From positions 25,937 to 89,936 of the forward strand of contig NCRC01000013.1 in the NCBI GenBank assembly GCA_002894685.1: a stretch of 64,000 nt of DNA. Direction: 5' to 3'. Source of the stretch: Salinivenus lutea. Lineage in GTDB: Bacteria > Bacteroidota > Rhodothermia > Rhodothermales > Salinibacteraceae. The first letter of the stretch is position 1. Every line of letters starts with the position of its first letter. The translations under genes and the position numbers were made by a program. Below are positions 1 through 10,200 of the stretch, one piece after another. The notes under the pieces are model-generated. The model had not been told where the DNA came from. It did not search any database and saw nothing but the letters and a program-made list of their open reading frames with translations.

Positions 1-548
1 GTAATGAATCGGATCTTCTCCACCGGCACCACGCGCACCTTTCCGGGGAGGTCGATGGTGATCCGCTGGAGGTACGCGTCTTCCTCCTCCTCGTCGCCCT
101 CCTCGGCCACGCCCTCTTCCGAGGCGTCGAGGAGGCGCCGGAAGCGGTCGGCCATGACCTCGGCCTCCTGGAGGGTCCGCATCTGGAGGCCCCGCTCGTA
201 GGCCTCCTCGAACCGGTCGTCCTCGAAGGGTTTGAGCAGGTAGTCGAGCGCGGCGTACTCGAAGGCCTTCAGGGCGTACTCGTCATAGGCTGTGACGAAG
301 ATCGTCGGCGGGACATTGGAGGGGCCGAGGGTGTCGATGACCTCCAGCCCGGTGCGCTCGGGCATCTGCACGTCCAAGAACATCAGATCGTACGCAGACG
401 TGCGCAGGGCCTCGATGGCCTCCTGCCCGGACCGTGCCTGCTCGACCGCCTCGACCTCGTCGCGGGGCGTCAGGAGCTCCATGAGCCGCTCGCGGGCGTA
501 TCGCTCATCGTCGACAATGAGGACGGAAAGGGACGGTGCGTCGGACAT
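1..548 (-). CDS. LytTR-family response regulator (C-terminus cut by window edge)
   Basis: The visible ~182 residues start MSDAPSLSVLIVDDERYARE and form a CheY-like receiver domain. The acidic pocket is DD at 13-14, the phosphoacceptor is Asp59 in LMFLDVQMP, and LLKPF near residue 110 supplies the conserved Lys. An acidic linker (EEGDEEEEDAY) follows, and then the beginning of a LytTR DNA-binding domain (LQRITIDLPGKVRVVPVEKI). The rest lies beyond base 1. The sensor kinase gene ends about 30 bases upstream on the same strand, so the two form a cognate two-component pair. The protein should act as a cytoplasmic transcription factor. Its targets cannot be read here, although the neighbouring TonB receptor is a plausible one. 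Confidence 0.9.
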   Translation of the reverse strand, partial: MSDAPSLSVLIVDDERYARERLMELLTPRDEVEAVEQARSGQEAIEALRTSAYDLMFLDVQMPERTGLEVIDTLGPSNVPPTIFVTAYDEYALKAFEYAALDYLLKPFEDDRFEEAYERGLQMRTLQEAEVMADRFRRLLDASEEGVAEEGDEEEEDAYLQRITIDLPGKVRVVPVEKIRFI

Positions 549-578
549 AACGTGTCGATCACCTGTGTGCCTGCCTGT

Positions 579-1871
579 TCATTCGGCCACGCGCCCAGAC
601 GCTCGGAGGGTGCGCTCGGACGCGGCCGTGTGATACGGAAGCCGGATGACGACGCGCACCCCGCCCCTACGGGTGGGCTCGAAGTCCAGCGACGCGGCGC
701 GGCCGTAGAGACCGTCGAGACGCTCGGCGAGGTTTTGAAGCCCCACCCCCGTCCCGTCGTCGGTCGCGTCGAGGGGGCGGCCGGTGCCCGAGGGGGCGGC
801 CCCCTTGTCGGAAAGCCCCGAGCCGTCGTCGACCACTTCGAGCACGAGCGTGTCGCCTCTATTCGTTGCCCGAATGGTGAGGTGCCCCGTTGTGTCGGTG
901 CCCTCGAACCCGTGCTTGACCGCATTCTCGGCGAGCGGTTGGAGCAACAGCGGGGGCACGAGCGCAAAGCGCACCTCGGAATCGACGTCGAAGCGGACCT
1001 TGAGGCGGTCGTCGAGGCGAAGCTTCTGGATGTCGAGGTAGCTTTCGAGCACGTCCAGCTCTTCGTCGAGCGTCACCTCCTGCTGGTCGGACGTGGAGAG
1101 GACGTAGCGCATCAGGTCGCTCAACCGGGCGGTGGCACGCCGGATGCCGTCCGGGTCGCGGCCGGCCATCGTCGAGATGGTGTGCAGCGTGTTGTGGAAG
1201 AAATGCGGATTGATCTGCATCCGGAGCGACTCCAGCCGTGCCTCGGTGAGCTTCGATTGCAGCTGCTCCGCCTCCCGTTCGAGGGCCTCGGCCTGCTCCT
1301 GGCGCGCCTGAGACCGTCGGTACTCGTGCCGCCCCAACCCGACGACCAGGAGAATGAGGTACGGCGCGAGGCCGTTTAGAAACTCAAGCTCAAACAGGAT
1401 TTGTGCCGGGTGAAAGAGAGACTCCTCCGGAAGGTCGGGCGGCGGCCAGAGGGCATAGATTCCCGCCCTGACGGCGTGTTGCCCTACGTCCACGACGTAC
1501 GGAATGAACGCCGCCAGCAGAAGATGGCCCCCGATGACGACGCCCCATCCGCGGAGGCCGGGGCCCTGCGTTCGCGGGTGGAGGCGGACGGCTGCCCAGA
1601 AGATCGGAAGGGCCGCTCCGGCCCAGAGAAGGGGCATCATCAGGCGTCTCGCGGCGTCCCGAAACATCTCTGCCTGCGTCGAGGGTGCGCAGCAGGAACT
1701 GTTTAGGCTCGTGAGAAACGTAATCGTTGCCAGCAGGACGCAGACGCCCCCGATAACGCCCACCTCCGTCCACGTGAACCCGGCGTAGGGGAGGGACGGC
1801 TCGTCGAGCTCCGTGACCGAGTCCGTGTCGGCCGGCCCGTTCAAAGGAGGAGAATTGCTCTCGTCAGGCAC
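579..1871 (-). CDS. LytS-type sensor histidine kinase
   Basis: About 430 residues with four hydrophobic segments (roughly 34-55, 78-95, 108-127, 160-180). A coiled-coil linker follows, then a His_kinase domain with His223 in QINPHFFHNTLH, and a HATPase domain with the N-box LLLQPLAENAVKHGFEG. This is the YehU/LytS class that phosphorylates LytTR regulators, and its partner lies just downstream. I chose the GTG at 1871 (VPDESNSPP). The longer open frame begins at a TTG (2069) inside the 3' end of the receptor gene and adds a low-quality leader. No strong Shine-Dalgarno is seen, which is common in Bacteroidota. The phospho-His motif has FFHN where LFN is more usual. Confidence 0.88.
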   Translation of the reverse strand: MPDESNSPPLNGPADTDSVTELDEPSLPYAGFTWTEVGVIGGVCVLLATITFLTSLNSSCCAPSTQAEMFRDAARRLMMPLLWAGAALPIFWAAVRLHPRTQGPGLRGWGVVIGGHLLLAAFIPYVVDVGQHAVRAGIYALWPPPDLPEESLFHPAQILFELEFLNGLAPYLILLVVGLGRHEYRRSQARQEQAEALEREAEQLQSKLTEARLESLRMQINPHFFHNTLHTISTMAGRDPDGIRRATARLSDLMRYVLSTSDQQEVTLDEELDVLESYLDIQKLRLDDRLKVRFDVDSEVRFALVPPLLLQPLAENAVKHGFEGTDTTGHLTIRATNRGDTLVLEVVDDGSGLSDKGAAPSGTGRPLDATDDGTGVGLQNLAERLDGLYGRAASLDFEPTRRGGVRVVIRLPYHTAASERTLRASGRVAE

Positions 1872-1992
1872 GGTGGCGTGTGCGCACTGGGCGATAGAGA
1901 GAGAAAAACACCATGAGGAGGCGACCGGACCGGGCGCCGGCGCGCCTCCTCTGGATGGGAAAACGTTTCCCTGAAGACTGAACCGGTCAGGC

Positions 1993-4425
1993 TCAGTCGC
2001 CGCCCATCCCGAGACCGCCGCCGCCCCCCGACGACCGTCCGGGACGATTCTTCTGGTCGCTGTCCCCAAACCGATAGGAGAACGAGACCGACACCGAGCG
2101 TCCCTCCCAGTCGCGGCTCAGTCGCTCGTGCATTGTGTCCGTCTCTTTGTTAAGCCCAATCTCCGAAGTGTTGAATGGATCCTCAATTTCGAGCCCCAGC
2201 GTCCCCTTCTCGTCCCAGAAGGTGCGTTCAAGCGAGGCGCTGCTGCGCACGTAAGCGTCGAGGCGGCCAAGGCCGGTGGTGACGGGCGACCGGTACATCT
2301 GTGACACCTGCAGGCGAAGGTCCTCAAGGAGCGTCCACGTGACGTTGGCCCGCCCCATGAACGCCAGCGCGTCGCGGGTCTCTCCGTCCTCTAGCGTGCC
2401 GCCACTCGTCTGACGGTGATACAAGGTGCCGCTTACCGTCGCCTTGGCGTCCCCTGCCGTCAGGGAGGAGGTGAACTCGGCGCCGTAGGAGGTCCGCGCG
2501 TCGTAGTTCTCGTAGGTGCGGAGGGTCAGGCTGTCGTCCTGGACGGTGGCCCACTCGATCGCGTTGGTCTTGCGCCGGGCGTACGGGCTCACGGTGATTG
2601 TCGCCGGGCCCACCGTCTGCATGACCGTGAGTTCGGCCTTGTGGATGTACTCGGGGCGCAGGTTGGGATTCCCCACGAACCGGACGTATGGGTCGCTCGA
2701 TGCATCAAATGCGTTGAGCTGATGGGCGCTGGGCCGATCGACCCGCTTGCTGTAGCTGGCACTCACCCGCTGTCCCCGGCCCCTCTCGTATGTGAGACTG
2801 GCGCTCGGGAAAACGTCTACGTATCGGGTGTCGTCCGAAGCGTCCCCCTTCGGATCAATCTTCGTCTGGGTGTGCTCCACCCGCAGTCCGACCGTTGCGT
2901 CGAGCGGTCCCACCGAGCGTTGGATCGTGCCGTATCCCGCGTGCACCTGCTCCCGGAAGGTCAGCGCGTCTGCCTGGTCGGGGCGGTCGGGAAACGCGTC
3001 CGCGCCCTCGTCGAAGCGGGCCACCCCGTAGTGCTGGTCAAGGCGCCGGAGCGTGCCCTTGTAGCCCGTTTCAATTGTCCAGTCGCCCGGCGCACGCGTG
3101 TAGTCGACCTCGACGGAGCCTTCGTGTTCGTCCTCGTTGTTTTCCTCGCGCTCCCGGGGCGCGGCGGGCACCCGCTCCTCTCTCACCCTGTCGTGCTGAT
3201 CGCTGTACTCGTACCGAAGGTCCGCGGACAGCTCGTGGTTCTCTCCCGGAAAGTCCTGACGGACCGACAGCCGTTCGTCGAGGTGAATCGAGCGGGACTC
3301 CGTGTCGGCCATCCGGGCCCGCTCGGTCGCCCTGTCTGGCCGGCGGAGGGTCGTGTTTTGGTCAACCTGGCTCTCCCAAAGATTTCCGGTGGACGTGAGG
3401 GAAACGGTGGCCTGCGGCGTCAGCGCGTAATCTATCTCCGCGTTGAGGGTGTGCCCGCCGTGTGCCCACTCGCGCGTGCTGGACTGGTTCAAGATCGGGT
3501 CGGCGCCCGCCGAGGGACGGCGCAAAAGGGTCTGCACGAGGTCTTGTGCAGAGTGGCTGTAGCTATAGGACCCGTACAGCGTCCACGGCCCCTGGTCGTA
3601 TCCGAGGTGGCCGGCCCCGTCCAGGCGCGGCCCGATCCCTGCGGACCCGGAGAAGCCCCCGCTCAGCCCCCGTTCCTCCGTCCGGTCGAGCACGATGTTT
3701 ACGATCCCGGCCGTGCCTTCGGCGTCGTGGCGGGCAGACGGGTTCGTATTGACCTCCACCGTCTGTATGTCTCCGGCGGACAGGCCCTTCAGGTACTGGA
3801 CCAGGGCCTTGCCGTCCATGGACACGGGCTCCCCATTGACGTGAATCGAGACGCTTTGATTGCCGCGCAATCGAATGGTCCCGTCCAGTTCGTCGACTCG
3901 GAGCGAGGGGAGATTCTGCAACACATCGACGCTGGACTTGCCCGCGAGGGCCACTTCACTCTGCTCGACGTTGTAGATCGTCTTGCTCCCCGTCGTCGTG
4001 ACGTAGGGGCGCTCGGCCGAAACGGTGGCCTCGTCCATCTGGGCCGTCGTTTCCGTCAGCTGGAAGGGAGCGAGGCGCTGGGCTGGGTCGTCGGCGCTCA
4101 GGGTGACCCTGCGGGTGCGGGGCGCGTACCCTACAAAGGTCGCGATGACCGAGTACCGCCCCGTTGGCAAATCCTGGATGGCGAAGTGGCCCGTGCTGTC
4201 GGTGGTTGTGCCGCCGACGAGCGTCGAGTCGGAGGCCCGCCGTACCGCAACGTTGGCCCCCGGGAGCGGCGTGTCCGTTTCGGCGCTCTGCACGACCCCC
4301 TTCACCGCGCCGGGCTCGTCGATCGTTGCCCCGAGCGCGAGGGGCGGTCCGATGCCGATGAGGGTGAGTACGAAGAGAATCAGAGAAAATAGACGAATCC
4401 AGTTCTGCATGGCGTGAGCGAGCAT
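1993..4425 (-). CDS. TonB-dependent receptor with carboxypeptidase-like N-domain, PF14905-type barrel
   Basis: An outer-membrane beta-barrel protein of 810 residues. A signal peptide (QNWIRLFSLILFVLTLIG) is followed by a CarboxypepD_reg-like beta-sandwich at about 40-125 (VKGVVQSAETDTPLPGANV). A plug domain with LRGNQSVSIHVNGEPV and IQTVEVNTNPSARHDAEG comes next. A long barrel ends in a SVSVSFSYRFGDSD terminal strand, with a Gly-rich tail (GGGGGLGMGG). The pattern fits the OMP_b-brl_3 family rather than SusC. No SusD partner is adjacent. The Met at 4410 is an equally good start and gives a cleaner signal peptide. The substrate is unknown. The kinase/regulator pair lies immediately downstream on the same strand. 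Confidence 0.87.
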   Translation of the reverse strand: MLAHAMQNWIRLFSLILFVLTLIGIGPPLALGATIDEPGAVKGVVQSAETDTPLPGANVAVRRASDSTLVGGTTTDSTGHFAIQDLPTGRYSVIATFVGYAPRTRRVTLSADDPAQRLAPFQLTETTAQMDEATVSAERPYVTTTGSKTIYNVEQSEVALAGKSSVDVLQNLPSLRVDELDGTIRLRGNQSVSIHVNGEPVSMDGKALVQYLKGLSAGDIQTVEVNTNPSARHDAEGTAGIVNIVLDRTEERGLSGGFSGSAGIGPRLDGAGHLGYDQGPWTLYGSYSYSHSAQDLVQTLLRRPSAGADPILNQSSTREWAHGGHTLNAEIDYALTPQATVSLTSTGNLWESQVDQNTTLRRPDRATERARMADTESRSIHLDERLSVRQDFPGENHELSADLRYEYSDQHDRVREERVPAAPREREENNEDEHEGSVEVDYTRAPGDWTIETGYKGTLRRLDQHYGVARFDEGADAFPDRPDQADALTFREQVHAGYGTIQRSVGPLDATVGLRVEHTQTKIDPKGDASDDTRYVDVFPSASLTYERGRGQRVSASYSKRVDRPSAHQLNAFDASSDPYVRFVGNPNLRPEYIHKAELTVMQTVGPATITVSPYARRKTNAIEWATVQDDSLTLRTYENYDARTSYGAEFTSSLTAGDAKATVSGTLYHRQTSGGTLEDGETRDALAFMGRANVTWTLLEDLRLQVSQMYRSPVTTGLGRLDAYVRSSASLERTFWDEKGTLGLEIEDPFNTSEIGLNKETDTMHERLSRDWEGRSVSVSFSYRFGDSDQKNRPGRSSGGGGGLGMGGD

Positions 4426-4791
4426 TTGATGCGATGACGGCGGCGAATGCGACCTCTCCCGGCCCTCCGGGGCGTCGCGGGGGCCTCAATGCTCGCTCTG
4501 GCCGGCAGATCAGACGGAGGAAGCGAACTGCATATTCCCGTAGCGACCTGCATCCGTCCCCCAAATGCAGTGCGGATCCCCAGTCTTCCCTTCGCTCCGC
4601 AGGCCAATCGACGTCCAATGATGCCACCGTCTCTCCCTTGGGACGAGCGGGAGGGCCGCAGTCCCCCCGCCCTTTGCTCGGTGGGCAAGACACGCCTTCT
4701 TTCGCTTTGCAGTGGCGAGTGGGGAGGAGGGCGCGACCGCGAGGAGGCGCGTCCATCGTCCTGCGTCCATCAATCGCCGGCCCGACGCCGG
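4426..4791. other. Intergenic region, 366 bases
   Basis: This separates the propeller glycosidase stop from the TonB receptor start and must hold the receptor's promoter. A short inverted repeat (CCGGC-5 nt-GCCGG) sits immediately after the glycosidase stop, but no T-tract follows on the minus strand, so it is at best a weak terminator. I see no credible gene and no clear operator. Confidence 0.5.
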
Positions 4792-6888
4792 TTATCGGAC
4801 CACGGTCATCCGCTGGGTCCGGACGTCGCCGCCTGCCCGCAACCGCAGGAAGTACGTCCCGCTCGAGAGGCCCGAGAGGTCGATCGTTTGCTGTTGCCGC
4901 CCGGTGGATTCGTCGGCGTACACGGTCCGGACGCGGCGGCCGAGCGTGTCGTACAGGCGGAGCGTCGCCTCCTGCCGTTCCGGCACGACAAATCGGATCG
5001 TCACCCGATCGCGGACGGGGTTCGGGTAGGTCGTAACCAATCGCAGTTGGCCCCTCCGTTGCTCAACCACAACGGGCGCGGACAACTCCGAGTCGCCCTC
5101 CAGATCGACCTGCCGGAGCCGGTATTCAATCCGGTCCGCCGCGAAGGGCAGGTCAGCATCCTCAAACCGATATCTATTCGTTGTCGTGCTGGTCCCCCCG
5201 CGGGCCTTGCTTTCGACAAAGCCAATCTCTTCCCAGTCGCTGGCGTCGGCGGCGGAGCGGCCGTCGCCCCCGGCATCGTCCACGAGGCGGCGCTGAACGG
5301 CAAATCCGGCGTTTTCGGTCTCCGCGGCCGTTTTCCATCGGAGCTGAACGGCCCCGCGGCCGTTCCCTCGCCGCACGCGTTCGGCCTCCAGGGCAACCAG
5401 TTCGACCGGGAGAGCCGACGGGTCCCTCGAAAGCGGGAGGGCATTGAAGGTCCCCTGGGGCTCGCCATTCACAGAGCCAATTTGGGCATTCGCGAAGGTG
5501 ATGTCTCCTTGATGCTCGACCGAGGCCCGAACCGCCCCGCTCGCGCCGTCAGAAAGCGAGACCGTGAGGAAGAGGTAGCGACCGGAGGTCCCGAGGCTGT
5601 CGTCAAGCCCCGAAAATGTCACGTCCGAGGGGAAGCGATCGCCGTCTACGGTCTGGGTCGCCAGCCACGTATCTTCGGACGGATCAAATGTACTGTCCGG
5701 CGAGCCCACCAGCCCCACCCGCTGGACGCCCGACGCCCCCATGGCGTCGCCCTGAATCGTGACGCCCGTCAGAACCGCCCCCGCGCTGTCCGGATGAAGC
5801 CGTAGCATCCCGACCGGCTGACCCGACTCGCCGGGCGTCGCGTCGAAACTGCGATCCCGTCCGTCCTCCCCCCCTCCCTCGAGGGCCACCTGCGTCCCGG
5901 GCTCGGCCTCATCCCCCCGAAACGAGACCTCCCACCGACCTACGCCCGGGGTTCCGTCGTCGGCGTAATTGTCGTACTCCGTGAACCCCACGAAGGCGCC
6001 GTCGTGGCGCGTCACCGTCAGGTCCCCGCCGGACCGCTGCGGGGTGCTGTTTTCCTGGATGATGCTCCAATCGTAGAGGTTATCCGAGCGCAGCGTCGCG
6101 ATGCGGTAGTTCGGGTGGTTGGTCGTATTGTCCGTGAACATGTAGTACGTCCCCTCAATCTCGATGATGTCCGGGTCGCCCGTGTGCCACGGCTTTTCGC
6201 GCACGTCAACCGCGTCCCGCCGCTTCGTGGCGTCCAGCAGATCGTCGTCGGGGGTCGTCCAGTGGCTGAGCTTGTCTGCGCCCGGCCCGGTCGTGTGGTC
6301 CTGATCCTCGGTGTAGATGTGAATGGTGCCGGTGTCCCGGTCGTAGAAAACCCCTCCATCCGGCTCCGGAATCGGGGTGCCCTGCTTGGTGAGGTCCGTC
6401 AGCTCCGTGCCGGTCCAGACCGACGTGCCTCCGTCTGGGGTGGGCGACTGGTACAGGACGAACGTGCCGTCCGGAAGCACGATGTGATCCTCGAACTGGT
6501 CGGCATCCCCGGCAATGGACGCCGACACTTGGGTCCAGCTGGAGAAGTCGGCGGTCTTCCAGAGTTGAGTCTCGTCGACCCCAAAGGGATCGTTTTTGAA
6601 CAGGACGCGGTACTGGTCGTCGTCGAAGTGGCGCTTGTGAAAGACGAGCGGGTCGAACCCGTCGCTGGCCTCCGGAACGGGGATCCCCGCGAATGTCATC
6701 TCGAAGCCCGAGTCCGACGAGGAGCGTTCGTCCGGGGGGCCGATCGGGGCGTCCGCCCGGATCGTGGAGGCCGCGCCCTCCCCCATCGCCGGACGGCAGA
6801 AACAGCCCAGCAAGCAGACCAGAATCCCGAGCCCGATCCACGTCGTCCGCCCGCACGGAGGACTGCGACCAACAGAAGTTCTGCTCAT
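4792..6888 (-). CDS. Secreted five-bladed beta-propeller glycosidase-like protein with T9SS type A tail
   Basis: The start at 6888 (MSRTSVGRSPP) gives 698 residues with a signal peptide (WIGLGILVCLLGCFC). Residues ~60-370 contain blade motifs typical of the GH43/GH32/GH117 propeller superfamily, such as HTGDPDIIEIEGTYYMFTDN and LRSDNLYDWSII. A beta-sandwich segment follows, then an Ig/FN3-like module (PVELVALEAERV to LRQVDLEGDSE). A T9SS sorting domain ends the protein at ~614-698 (TYPNPVRD, LYDTLGRRVRTVY, LSGLSSGTYFLRL). The protein should be secreted by the type IX system and anchored or released at the surface. Enzyme activity is inferred only from the fold; I could not assign a GH family. 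The linker module is shared with the protein at 59251-62646. Confidence 0.82.
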   Translation of the reverse strand: MSRTSVGRSPPCGRTTWIGLGILVCLLGCFCRPAMGEGAASTIRADAPIGPPDERSSSDSGFEMTFAGIPVPEASDGFDPLVFHKRHFDDDQYRVLFKNDPFGVDETQLWKTADFSSWTQVSASIAGDADQFEDHIVLPDGTFVLYQSPTPDGGTSVWTGTELTDLTKQGTPIPEPDGGVFYDRDTGTIHIYTEDQDHTTGPGADKLSHWTTPDDDLLDATKRRDAVDVREKPWHTGDPDIIEIEGTYYMFTDNTTNHPNYRIATLRSDNLYDWSIIQENSTPQRSGGDLTVTRHDGAFVGFTEYDNYADDGTPGVGRWEVSFRGDEAEPGTQVALEGGGEDGRDRSFDATPGESGQPVGMLRLHPDSAGAVLTGVTIQGDAMGASGVQRVGLVGSPDSTFDPSEDTWLATQTVDGDRFPSDVTFSGLDDSLGTSGRYLFLTVSLSDGASGAVRASVEHQGDITFANAQIGSVNGEPQGTFNALPLSRDPSALPVELVALEAERVRRGNGRGAVQLRWKTAAETENAGFAVQRRLVDDAGGDGRSAADASDWEEIGFVESKARGGTSTTTNRYRFEDADLPFAADRIEYRLRQVDLEGDSELSAPVVVEQRRGQLRLVTTYPNPVRDRVTIRFVVPERQEATLRLYDTLGRRVRTVYADESTGRQQQTIDLSGLSSGTYFLRLRAGGDVRTQRMTVVR

Positions 6889-7208
6889 GAACCGTGATGG
6901 GATTTGCCTCACGCCGGCAGCGCCGCGTCGAAGCGTCGGGAGTTGAGCTCGGCCTGCAGAACTGTGCCCTCGGCACTGGAGGCGGCGAGGGGCCTCCAGC
7001 ACGGAAGGAGAAGAGGGGAGGCCTCAAATGAACTGGATCTGCGTGCGTTGAAGACTATAGCCCGCCCGTGTTTCTGTCAACCCCTTGGGACTGAACAGAT
7101 CAAGAGCTTCCCTTTTGGTTCAGGAGTCGTGCGGTGGCGGCTCCCCCTCCTGGCCGGTGTGCGCCGTCCCCCAGGGTGCCCCCAGCGCCCCGGGCCCTTC
7201 GCCGGCCC
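6889..7208. other. Intergenic region, 320 bases
   Basis: Lies between the efflux pump stop and the start of the propeller glycosidase, and should contain the glycosidase promoter. The centre is slightly AT-richer, around 7045-7110. I found no convincing operator, hairpin or small gene. Confidence 0.45.
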
Positions 7209-10200
7209 TCACGACGACGCGTCCGTGGGCCCGTCGTACGCCCCAAGGTGCACGGCGGGCTCGTCGTAGCCGAGGAGCGTGGTCTGCACCCATCCCGTGG
7301 CCCGGTCCTGCAGCATCGACAGGGCCGGCACAATCATCATGAGCACGCCCGTTCCGAAGATGATGCCCACCCCCAGGCTCACGGCCATGGGGATGAGGAA
7401 CTGGGCCTGCACGCTCTGCTCGATGATGATGGGAAACAGCCCCAGAAACGTGGTGAGCGACGTCAGCAGGATGGGCCGGAAGCGCATTTGCCCGGCCCGG
7501 ACGAGCGCCTCGGGCCAGCTGCGCCCCTTCGCCCGCTCCTCGTTCGCGAAGTCGAGCATCACGAGCGCATCGTTCACGATGACGCCGCTGAGCCCCACGA
7601 TGCCGAAGATGCTGAGCAGCCCCAGGGACACGTCCAGCAGCAGGTGCCCAATGATGGCCCCGATCCACGCGAAGGGGATGGTGCTCATGATGACGAACGG
7701 CTGCAGGTAGGACCGAAAGGGAATCGCCAGGAGGGCGTAGATGGCGAAGAGCGCCAGGAAGAAGCCGATCGCGAGTGAGCTCTGCGCCTTGCGCTGCTGG
7801 CGCTGCTGCCCACCAAACTGATAGCTCATGCCGGGAATGGCCCGCTGGATGCTAGGCAGCACGGCGGCGTTCAGGGCCTGCGTCACCTCGTTCCCGGTGG
7901 TGACCGACGGGTCCACGTCCGCCGTCACCGTCACCACCCGGCGCCCGTCCTGGCGGTTGATGCGGGCCGGCGCGTACCCGGTCGTGACGTCGGCGACCGT
8001 CTCCAGCGGCACGGCCGCCCCCGCCGGGGTGCGGATGCGGTACTCGCCGAGGTCCTCCACCGCGTCGCGCTCGTCGTCGGGAAGGCGGGCGTAGACGCGC
8101 ACCTCGTTTTGCCCGCGCTGCAGGCGGTACGACTCTACCCCGAAGAAGCCGCCCCGGACCTGCTGGGCCAGATCGTTCAGGGTGATGCCGAGCGGGCGGG
8201 CCGACGGCTTCAGGCTGAGCTCCAGCTCGCGCCGTCCCTGCTCCTGGTCCGACTTGATGTCGAACACCCCGGCGAAGCGCTGCAGCGAATCCTGGACCGC
8301 CGCGACGGACCGGTCGAGCCGCTCCTGCGTGGGGGCCGACACCTCCACCGACACGGGCTCGCCCACCGACACCACGCTCGCCGTAAACGACAGCGAGCGA
8401 ACGCCCGGCACCGTGCCCGTCATCTCGCGCCACCGGTTTTCGAACTGGGTCGAGGTGACCGCCCGCTCCTCCGGGTCGATCATCTCAAAGCTCACCTCCG
8501 CAAGGTTGGCGCTCGTGGCCGTAAAGCCGGCCTGGTTGGGGCCGCTGTTGGCGCGGGGCTGCTGGCCGACGGTCACGTACACGTTCTCCACGAGCGGCTG
8601 CCCGGCCTCCTCTTCCAGCTTCTCAATCGCGTCGTAGCCGGTGGCTTGCAGCCGCGAGGTCATGCGGGCCGTCTCCTCGGGCGTGGTGCCGGCCGGCATC
8701 TCCACCTGCGCCGTCACCAGCTTGCCCTGCACGCTCGGGAAGAAGGAGAAGCTGATGTACCCGTTGCCCACGAAGCTAAACGCGACGAGGAGCAGGGCCA
8801 CGGCCCCGCAAATGGTGACGCCGTAGCGCCGCGTGGCAAAGCGGAGGGCCGTCGTGAGCGGCCCCCGAACGAACGTCCACAGCTGCGCCGCCACCCACCG
8901 GCGGACCCGGTTCAGCGTCCGGAGGAAGAGGGACTGGTCGTCCGCCGGCGTCTCCTGGTCGGGGCGCTCGGAAAGGTGATACGGGAGAATGAAGAGCACC
9001 TCGACCAGCGACAGCAGCAGCACAATGATGACGATCGTGGGGATGTCGCCGAGGAATTTCCCAATCGTGCCGCCGACGAACAGGAGCGGGGTAAAGGCGG
9101 CCACGGTCGTCAGCACCGCGAAGATGACCGGGATGCCCACGCGCTGCGTGCCCCGCACCGCGGCCGCCAGCGGATTGCCCTTCTTCTCCTGCTCGGCGTA
9201 CACGTTTTCCCCCACCACGATGGCGTCGTCGACCACGATCCCGATCGACAGAATGAAGCCGAAGAGGGAGAGCAGATTGATCGACACGTCCAGGTACTGC
9301 ATCACGATGAACGTGCCGCTGAAGGAGAGGAAGATGCCGACCGAGGTCCAGAACGCGAGTCGGGGCGCCAGGAAGAGCGTGAGGGTCAGGACCACAAGGA
9401 GGAGCCCCAGGATGCCATTCTCGATCAGCAGGTTGAGCCGACTCCGCAGGTCCTCGGCGTTGTTTTGCCACACGGTCGCGCTGAGTCCGGCCGGCAGCGA
9501 GGGGCGCAGGTCCTCGGCGAGGTACGTGCTCACGGTTTCCTCTACGGCCAGTACCTGCTCGTCCCCCGTGCGGAAGACGTTGAGGATGGCGGCCGGCTTC
9601 CCGTTGAAGCGCGTGATGAGGTCGGCGTTCTCGTCGAAGGCGTCCTCCACCTCCGCAATCTGCCCCAGGCGCACGTTCGTCCCGTCCTCGCGGGTGAGCA
9701 CCACGATGTCCTCAAAGTCCGCCTTCGTATAATTTTGCCCTTCGGTGCGCACCGTAATCTCCTCCCCTTCCGTCTCGATGCTCCCGCCCGGCAGGTCGAG
9801 GCTCCCCTCCCGCACGAGGCCCGACACCTGGCCCAGCGTCAGCCCATACTTCCGCAGGTCGGTGCGCGAGACCTCCACCGAGATCTCGTAGTCGCGCACG
9901 CCGGCGATCTGGATAAACGAGATCTGCGGGTCCTGCGTGAGGTCGTCCTTCACGCGCTGGGCCAACTCCTTGAGCGACCGTTCGCTGGCGTCGCCGTAGA
10001 GGGCCACCTGGAGGGCCTGCTGCCGGTTGGTCACCTCCGTGACGATGGGCTCCTCGGCCTCCTCCGGAAAGGCCGTGATCCGGTCCACCTCCGATTTAAT
10101 GTCGGTCCGGGCGCGCGACAGGTCGGTCCCTCGCCGGAGCTCGGCGGTCACCACGCCCGCGTTCTCGGTGGCGGAGCCCAGCACCCGGTCGATGCCCTCC

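Noticed and set aside
1872..2069. The longer TTG-initiated form of the sensor kinase
   Set aside because: It overlaps the end of the TonB receptor gene and adds a low-complexity leader; the GTG at 1871 gives a normal-length protein.
4778..4791. Short GC hairpin after the propeller glycosidase stop as a terminator
   Set aside because: Only a 5-bp stem and no T-tract on the transcribed strand.
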